Assembly: GCA_037576195.1 (NCBI GenBank)
Contig: CM075102.1
Coordinates: forward strand, 22,316,745 to 22,380,744
Reading direction: 5' to 3'
From: Phytoseiulus persimilis
Taxonomy: Eukaryota; Arthropoda; Arachnida; Mesostigmata; Phytoseiidae
Length of the DNA: 64,000 nucleotides
In this document: positions 56,901 to 64,000 of the stretch, piece by piece
How positions within the stretch are numbered: the first letter of the stretch is position 1
Layout of the letters: each line of letters begins with the position of its first letter
The notes under the pieces: generated by a model
Database searches by the model: none
Seen by the model: the letters and a program-made list of their open reading frames with translations, nothing else
Told to the model about the DNA's origin: nothing
Program-made: the position numbers and the translations under genes

Positions 56901-57084
56901 AGCTAACCGAGATTGGAAACTCAATAAAAAATCAATCTCACGGATTCCGCCGATATCTCGATGTGGACGCACCCAGCACGCGGAGTTGAACATGGCCCGG
57001 TTCACAATGTAAGTCATTGCTCGATTCTGAGAACACACTATGCCCAAGGTGAATCCGATCAGCAAAGTCTGGAAAATCAACTTC
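53953..57084 (-). CDS. Repeat-tailed protein, unrecognised family, paralogue A
   Basis: Minus-strand exons: 57084-56942 (signal-like LIFQTLLIGFTLGIVCSQ), 56721-56549, 56463-56285 and 56119-53953. Phases are consistent throughout. The conserved part carries MTYIVNRAMFN, PCKRRTT, LGLGEIY, LLLTEAGIPQIWFDVEEVV and a basic helix RMKAFMYFYKIRLENEFRYL. The last exon then encodes more than 550 residues of low complexity. Within it, 37-residue repeats (GDRPQ...SNGLGDAPYPPREESNSAEIRP) are built on an exact 111-bp DNA period (about 54.7-55.6 kb). It ends RGLGELSKRETVI. The start codon, probably in a short upstream exon, was not found. It is likely secreted or membrane-tethered, and I do not know its function. 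Confidence 0.68.
54700..55600 (-). repeat. 111-bp coding tandem repeat, about 8 units
   Basis: Units recur every 111 bp, for example CTTGTGGGCGATCTCCAG at about 54963 and 55074. They encode 37-residue Pro/Ser/Asn-rich repeats inside paralogue A. The central three units are the most alike, which suggests recent expansion. Confidence 0.85.
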
Positions 57085-57899
57085 CTGAAAAGGAAAAAAC
57101 AGCTGCGAACAACGCGATGATTCCACCCCTCGGAGCGCCAATTGGGCTGAGTACGGAAGTCGAGAAAGAAATCGGGGCCCTTACATCTTGGCGGAGATTC
57201 TACGTCGCCCGCAATGAGTGGGAAATAACGACTATGGAAATCGAATAGGAGAGATGTTTCTGAGATTTTTGGTGAGATATGTATCCTAGCAAATGGCCCT
57301 GTCATTCCTATTATGTTCACGATATTTCGTGCACCTTTCCCGTTGAAATGTTATTCTCTATATTTTGTCCCCAACGCGGCCATCGGAGTCTTGGAGAACG
57401 TCATCCGGAGTTTCGCTTCCTTCAGAATTTTCGATTGTCTTCGTTGTGAGAGACTTTATGAGCGGCGCGCAAGCGGGAAGCGATCTAGAAACCACTGCAT
57501 AAACATACTCTCGTTCGCATAACGTATACTGAACGCTCAAAACGTGTACCGTATTCAATTGCGTTCATGATCTAAGATTTCACCGACATCGATCCGATCA
57601 CCCCGATGATATTTTGATTAAGAAATCGTGGCATTGGGGTCGGATGGTTACCCTGTTGGCATGGTCACCGGGAACCTTGGCGGGGAATCGCGAGTTCCGA
57701 CTCCATGCACGTTTCGCTATTTTCCGGGAGTCTCGACGGGAAGACCGAAACTCGCCTGAGAATCGGTTGTTTGAGAGCATGTCGCAAGTACGGTTTCCAT
57801 TTTTTTGCCGACTCCCGACGTGAACAGGCTCGTGAATTCTCAACAGAGTTGCGATTTTCAAAATGGGTTCGTTCTGCCGTGTGAAATGTCGCTTTCGAT
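57085..57899. other. 5' flank of paralogue A; no separate gene resolved
   Basis: About 57300-57335 resembles the sequence at 62820-62860, upstream of paralogue B (TCACGATATTTCGTGCAC is shared). The duplication therefore included the 5' flank. Minus-strand frames continue upstream of 57084, but a start exon could not be fixed. Confidence 0.5.
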
Positions 57900-58080
57900 A
57901 TGCTCTCAAATCACCAATTCTCAACCTAATTTTGGTCAGAAGTGCGTCTCCTGAAGATCATTTGAGGAAAGAAAATAGATTCAAAAAATCACTAGCGGCT
58001 GAGATATGGCCAAAAGAAGAGCGACCATGACTCTCGTTGCCCTTTCAGCAAACAGCCTCGTAGAGGATGGGTCTCAGACA
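57900..58080. repeat. Dispersed repeat shared with 7.3 kb
   Basis: Alignable with 7320-7510 in the same orientation. It precedes the hAT-type element at 58297 by about 200 bp. Confidence 0.6.
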
Positions 58081-58296
58081 CTCAAGAACTCGGAAAAGGC
58101 AGTCGAGGAGGCACTCGAAATCTTGAAAGAATATGCTGGAAATCAATGAAACAGGCCGAGAGTAGTGTGCTCCAACTGGGGAAGGGCAGAAGAGTTCCGA
58201 GTGATCGACTGAAACTGCGGGTGCGCGGGGTCACACTTTTCCAATATTTGCACCATGGGGCGTGGCCTTGGGCAGTGACGTAGCAAGGGTTCACCG

Positions 58297-59052
58297 TGGA
58301 CATCGATTTCCGGGGTCCGGAATCCGCCGCGGACCGACCGGTCCAGAATATGAAATTTTGGACCAGCTGGTCCGATCAATGATTTTCCGGACTGGCCAGT
58401 CCGATGTATCATTTTCTCTGGTCCGATGGTCCGGAGATGATTCCGCTGATCCGGAAGTTGGATTGGTAGTATTTCGATCTCACATATACCCATATGTTCC
58501 CCTTCATTTCAGGGGTGAATTGCTTTGTTTCCACAGATAATTTTTGGTTCTCGATTTCCCTTCGTATTAGGATATTCTTCGTCCTCCTTCGGTGTGGTGT
58601 TTGGGTGGAGTCCAGGTCGTACGGTGAATTCCTGCTGGGAGTATTTTCCTTCCTCGCATGCCAGAACCCCGCGTTGGTCGGTTTCAGGGGCCCCGCATCG
58701 GGCGCATTCAGCGTAGAAGGATGGATCGCGAGTAAGTCGTCGGGTCCCGGTCTGTAGCATCCCCGCCTTGCATCATCCTCTGGAACATCGGCGGTGCGGT
58801 GGTTAATGTTTCATTGGAGAATGTCCGGATCAGCAGCATCAGGGCTGAATCGTTGCGAAATCTCCCAGCAGGGTCCCTCCTATCGAAAAATCACTTTCCG
58901 GACCATCGGACCAGAGAAGATGATTCATAGCACTGGCTGGTCCGACAAATGATTTATCGGACAGGTCAGTCTGACGCGGGTCAGCCGGTCCGAAAATTCA
59001 AATTCCCGACCGGTCGGTCCGCGGAACCCCGGACTCTGGAAAATGATGTCTA
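58297..59052. mobile_element. 756-bp non-autonomous hAT element (TAGACATC family)
   Basis: The left end is TGGACATCGATTTCCGG and the right end GGAAAATGATGTCTA, flanked by GTTCACCG (58289-58296) and GTTCACCC (59053-59060). Inverted subterminal blocks with TCCGGAATCCGCCGCGGACC and TCCGGACTGGCCAGTCCG match the region beginning at 42479. No transposase is encoded. It is probably mobilised by a hAT transposase of the kind decayed at 43.5-44.5 kb. Confidence 0.83.
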
Positions 59053-59060
59053 GTTCACCC

Positions 59061-60832
59061 TGAGCAAGAGGGATCCGGAATTTTCTCCGCCTGCTTACCT
59101 TCCGCGCATCCGGTGACACCCTGAAGAAACACTCCCTTCACCATTTTACAGTCCATTCATGGAGTCAGATCAGAACTGTGGGAGGAATCGGCATGGAGTG
59201 GAGCTTATTATGTATTGCTTCGTTTCGAAAGGCTTCGTTTCGTCCCGAGCGCTCGACTTTGATAGTATGGAACCAGGAGCTCCCCTGGTTACACTGACCT
59301 TGGGACGCCGAGGAATAGCGAGGGTGTGCAGCGACATTCTGTAGAGCAGGGAGGCAACCAGGAGCGGCTCAGACCGCAATGGCGGTCCTCCTATATTTCC
59401 AGTGTTCGGACTACTACTCACTACTATACTACAAACTGACGCTAACACTCAATCATCGCGACAAAAAAGGGGAAGTGTCCGCAGCGCGTCGGTGAATCGT
59501 GACACATCCTCTAGCTCGAGCATTGAGTCCAGTCCTAAGATTACCGAGCACGGATTTGGCTGCAGATTCGCTCGCTCAAAGAGAGGTTCTTCTCGAAGTG
59601 CAAAGCAGCTCAAGTTTGCGGGGAGGGAGATCACGGATGCTTCGTCTATGAATGCGAATGTGACAAACAGAAACTAAAGCTGAGTTACAATCGAATGAGT
59701 GCGCTCGGTGGAATAATTAGTCAATAACGAATTCGGGTTCTGATAATGACGTGTTACTGCCTTCAAGTTATAAGGGTCGGAACGCATCGTCTGGTAAACC
59801 TGGAAAGGGCTTTTCTGGTTTCCTCCAACAATCGGCGAAATTTATTGCCGTATTCCGGGTGGTCAAACCAGGTCAGAGATTTTTCACTCATCCTCCCTTC
59901 GCTCATCACTCTGTGATGTTGGGCTTCCTGACCCTTCCCGTATCCAACCCTCAGATTGCTGTCTCAAGTACTTTCTTCGATGTCAGACGGGCATTCATCC
60001 GACAAATGCTTGGAACCTAATTGGAAGAAGACTGATTGGGTCCGAAGTTGTGCTTTGGCATCAGGAATGATCGTGTATTCGAGGCAGCCGATGAACAACT
60101 AATCAGAAAAATATGGAGGTTCCAATATGGCCAAGCCGGATGATCGAGGAGATTGACCGGGAATACATATGCATTCTGCGGCGACCTCAACACATTGCTT
60201 GGGACACGTCACCTGGCTTCGAGCCGCAATCAAGTCTGGGTTACAGTATTCGTACTGACGGACGCCCGTTCGATTTTTTTCACGGACTCAGGGGATGTCT
60301 CCTCTTCGAACTAACGATGCTCAGGTGGAGGGAGGGTCCTAACGGGCAGACTGAAGCTCCATGCGGAACGGACCGGACCGCCCGCGCCGGTATGAGGCTT
60401 ATGGGTTATCATTGAGAGCTCTCAGAGTCCCCTGACGGCCGAAGAGATCGCCGTAATCGCAGAAAAGGGCGAGCTCCTACGGTTGGGAAACTCTTCCCCG
60501 CTGACCATAGTTTCGTTCCCATCTGACAACTCAATAATAGTTCCGAAACGATCTCACTAAATTCACGAGGTAACACTTCGACCAATGCTATGAACTCATA
60601 ATCCGTGATTCCGCGGTGACGAAGAGACTTCGATAGTTTCGGTTTACCTGGAGCATAATCCAATGCAAAACTGTTTGACGAAAACCCTCGTGCATGATGG
60701 AGCGATCGACGCCGTTTACGGAGCGTGGAATTGGACTGGAAAGCTCCATGAGTATGCAGGATCGCCACTGAAGTTCCTGTTTTATTTCAGACCACGAGAG
60801 TATATTCATTGGGACACGAGCATCATCCGAGC
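59061..60832. other. No gene resolved
   Basis: Plus frames at 59402-59677 (Ser/Arg-rich), 59751-60020 and 60113-60415 are open and partly protein-like. None has a recognisable domain or clear exon boundaries. Confidence 0.3.
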
Positions 60833-62600
60833 TTAAGGTTTTTTCTTCGGAGATTCCTTCAAACTCGGTTTAGGATATTTCCCGTCGCGGCGACCGGCGC
60901 CGAGCTGCTGAGATTCTTCCAGACTGCTTTCAGAACGTGCTAATGATGCTAAAGTAGAGCTTTCTCCTACGTTGATATCGTTCTTAGTTGCGGCCGAGCC
61001 TTCGATGTTTTGCTTCTTATCTTGTACGCGGTCCGACGTTTGTCTCCCTCCGTTGGACTGGAGTGTGGGAGGGGACGCGGACGAAGGGCCTTGTTGAGAG
61101 GGTGCGGTAGAACTCTCAGGATCGGCTGAGGTTGTGTGACGGCTCGTCGATGAACTTATTGATGCGCTCGGCACAGCAGAAGTCGTAGAACTTTGCAGAG
61201 GGACGGGGAGGGCGGTCGACTGATTGACGGGTGAGGGTTTTCTCTCGTAAAGAGGCGATGTTCCGCTCGCTTCTATCGGATTCTCGGTTGCAGCACTATA
61301 GTCCCGTCTTCCGAGTTTCCCTGCGAAGTCGAGAACCCTTTGGATGTCAATAGACCGGTCGATACCACCCAAGGTTGCACTAATATAGATCTCTACCTTT
61401 CTTCTGATTGAACTTGTGTTAGAGTCGGAAAAGTTTCTGACCCCTCATTTCCTCAGAATGCGTGGCTGAATCCCCCTCCTTGTGCTGTCGATCGTTCCTC
61501 ACGAGTAGGAAGCGGAACTCGTTATCCAACCGCAGTTTGTAGAAGTACATGAACTCTCTCATCCTGCGCGTCAAAGAGTCCGAGAGGCTTCTTCTGAATT
61601 GGTCCTTCCTTTGAAAGGAACTACATAAGCTCGAGATCGTGAAAGCCCCAAGGGACATGGCCGAACTGAAAGGCTCCTCTGCTCACGGCTGTGTCCTTCG
61701 GGGACTCGGAAGAACCGAAAATAGACTAAGCTCTGGGTTCAGCCGGCACCTTGCCGCCAGTCGGAGCCCGCTATGCTCGTGCTATGAGAGAACTCACGTG
61801 TATTCGTCGAACCTCAACTGCCTCACTACTTCCTCTACATCAAACCATAGTTGAGGAACGGAGGCCTCCGTCAACAAGAGCCGGCGGTCCTCTTGGAGTA
61901 TCGCCGCGATGTTGTAATAGGAATCGTTCTTGACGCGGACGAATGCTTTGAATCGATCGTTGCGGAATTGTGGGCTCTGGAATTGGAACCGGGACTCGAA
62001 CCTTTTCGACAATCGATCGCACCAATCATACTCCGAAGAGTACATACATCGAAAGACACAGTGCCCCCGAGCGAAACGGTATCAATCCGGATCAGGCAAG
62101 TTAATGACGTATTGTTGCTTCCAGCTGGATGGCACGTATAGTCCTTCATGTAGATTTCATCGAGCCCGAGTATAACCTCCGTTTCAAACTTGAGGGTCAC
62201 CCTGCGGTTGCACGGATAACCTGCTCATTGCAAGAGAGCGGTTACATCTTTGAATGAGAACGATTCCAGAGAGGCCACTTCACAATCAACCTCGTTGTTT
62301 ACCTGTGCAGAGAGGCTCGGTTCTTGCGTCCTGAAACCTGCTATGTCCATCGATTGCGAGCGATTGAGCCTTAAGTGGCAATCAGAAGGGGTTGGGAATG
62401 TTAGTCAATGGAAAATTGCGAGATTCCCCGTAGTCTCGAATTTGATGGAGCTTCCGCCTGATTCTATCTGATTACGGAATCCACGAACCCAGCACCCAGT
62501 GTTGAACATAGCCCGATTGACAACGTAGGTCATAGCTTCAATTTGAGAGTACACCATCCCCGGGATGAGTCCAACAAGAGTGAGCTGAAGCAACGATTTC
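60833..62600 (-). CDS. Paralogue B of the unrecognised secreted family
   Basis: Minus-strand exons: 62600-62476 (signal-like LTLVGLIPGMVYSQ, then MTYVVNRAMFN and GCWV), 62220-62048 (173 bp), 61976-61798 (179 bp), and one starting at 61608. The second and third have exactly the lengths of the matching exons in paralogue A, with the same phases. Conserved blocks include PCNRRVT, LGLDEIY, LLLTEASVPQLWFDVEEVV and RMREFMYFYKLRLDNEFRFL. The tail (about 61410-60833) is Ser/Thr/Pro-rich and ends SLKESPKKKP, without the 111-bp repeats. The junction into the tail exon is unresolved. The start exon, likely near 62820, is not fixed. Confidence 0.65.
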
Positions 62601-64000
62601 CTGCAACCAGATAAAAGTTTTGCTATCGAGGGTGAAATCCATGAAATAATATCGGCTACCTCGATCACGTGGATCGGTTCTTGAGGATCCAGCGAAGGAT
62701 GGCTCACATTCTAGCTTGGATCCGTTGTCTTCCAAGCGAGCAAAAGTCTGCACTGGTAAAAGCAAGTTTATAAGTAATATTTTGTAGTTCATGAACGACT
62801 CTACCGCGCTCACCTGACGATCGTGTCATTCCCATTGTTTTCACGATATTTCGTGCACTTATGTCGGTCTAACGTTATAAAACTTCTCCTGATCCTCGTT
62901 CTGTGTACAGACAACAGGGCTGTCAAAGCCCTGGCGAACGAGGTGGGAAAGATCTGGCTCTCGAGACTTTTTAATTACACCTCAGGAGTTGGAACATCTG
63001 TATCTGTCTGTGGCGAGATGGATCATGGTGACCTCGGGAGCGACTCGTCGGGAAGACGAAAGCTGTGCACAACTCTCTGGGTTAAACCCCGAGGCCATAA
63101 GGACGCTATCAAAGTACTATACGCCGCTCATAGTGCGCCTATAATGACCCCGTGGCTCTAGACCCTTCCCGAAGACACCATCAAGGAAGGAGAAGTTTGA
63201 CCTGGATGCTAACGATGACAAACTCATTCCTGACAAACCAATGATGTAAGAAAGGGTGGTCAAATCGGGCTTGGAGTTTTCTTCCTCTTCCCTCATCACC
63301 CCGGTCCCGAATTTCTCCCTTATGATCGGAAGCTGCAAGGATCACGCGTATCCTTGTGCGGGATCCCGCGGGTCGGAGAACCTCGAGCATGATGCCTAAG
63401 CCCTCGAAAGTTCGGCCTTGTTTGTGTGACTTGTTGCGGAAAAGTCACTTGTTGAAAGTGATGCAAAAGTTTGAGGGCAAGGCAAGTTGTCTTTGGAAGA
63501 GCTGGATGATATGTTCCTGATGTGTGTGACGGCAGTCAATCCTTGGGTCATGAGTGACAAGCCTTTGTTAGCTGTGGTGGCTTATTCGCACAACGCGGGT
63601 CGGCAAAACATGACTGTAACTATCGACCGCCTCCGGCTGAAGAGCCCCTCCGTATCGTCCGAATTGCGTAAAGCACCACTTTCCAAAATTATAGGTAGAA
63701 ATCCGTTACTGACAATCCCGGAGAGTCCAATTCGGGATCGTGCGCTACATGAGGCTGTCCACTAGTCGATGGGGCGCGGTCCTGAGTTCCATGTCATCAA
63801 CACTAAAAACCCGTGAGATTCGATAACGAGAAATTCAGAAGAGAAATCTCCAGGCTGCTGACAAGAATTGGGAACACTAGGAAGAACTGGAATGACACTC
63901 ATCAATGTGAAACGGACATTCTCCAAACTCAACGGAGGACAGAGAACCACATGGTTGAGGCAAGAATTTATTCGACAGAACCAGGAGTCATTTCCATCTC
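62601..64000 (+). other. Candidate plus-strand gene region beside paralogue B
   Basis: A plus frame near 62880-63161 begins with a hydrophobic signal-like stretch (IKLLLILVLCTDN). A plausible exon of about 90 bp ends at a GTAAGA donor near 63240. A frame at 63487-63765 reads protein-like to a stop. TTATAAAA lies near 62873. The pieces could form one gene, but I could not join them in phase. Confidence 0.3.

Overview
The window looks like nuclear DNA of a small-genome arthropod, most likely a mite. No bacterial operons, tRNA/rRNA genes or CRISPR arrays are visible. Genes are split by short GT-AG introns (about 90-170 bp where resolved, one of about 690 bp). Two paralogous genes match the mite group-7 allergen family, and two other genes carry arthropod-like TCAGT initiators and AATAAA signals. 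A parasitiform or other acarine mite is my inference; I cannot name a species from the sequence alone.

Much of the window is transposon-derived. A tRNA-headed SINE occurs three times (585-812, 5013-5124, 45141-45295), each with a target-site duplication, and one copy has a matching empty site at 27.4 kb. Several non-autonomous hAT-type elements have 8-bp duplications (4335-5206, 11449-11497, 11855-11941, 24290-24367, 27314-28055, 58297-59052). Three foldback elements lie at about 7.58-9.05, 23.99-25.08 and 41.6-42.5 kb. A decayed hAT transposase (42.5-44.5 kb), an R1/I-like reverse transcriptase fragment (44.5-46.3 kb) and a mariner/Tc1-like transposase fossil (34.7-35.4 kb) are also present. 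A 45-bp minisatellite family occurs in three arrays on both strands.

Five resolved genes and two good partial ones stand out. (1) Group-7 allergen-like gene 1 (25243-26900, +). (2) Its paralogue (48705-49910, +), with identical coding-exon lengths. (3) A tandem pair of intronless-looking membrane proteins of 178 and 180 aa (30645-31181 and 33230-33772, +). (4) A complete four-exon tetraspanin of 247 aa (38973-40131, -), with a partial unknown gene upstream on the same strand (40558-40971). (5) Two paralogous genes of an unrecognised, probably secreted family (53953-57084 and about 60833-62600, -). They share three exons of the same phase, two of identical length, but end in unrelated low-complexity tails; one tail is built of 111-bp repeats. 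An unrecognised coding segment lies at 50551-51259 (-).

The rest of the window (1-4.3, 9-24, 28-30, 35-38, 46.7-48.7, 51-53, 59-61 and 63-64 kb) contains only short open frames. A few look like exons by composition and splice sites; these are listed with low confidence. I read coordinates by eye, so splice positions may be off by one or two bases.
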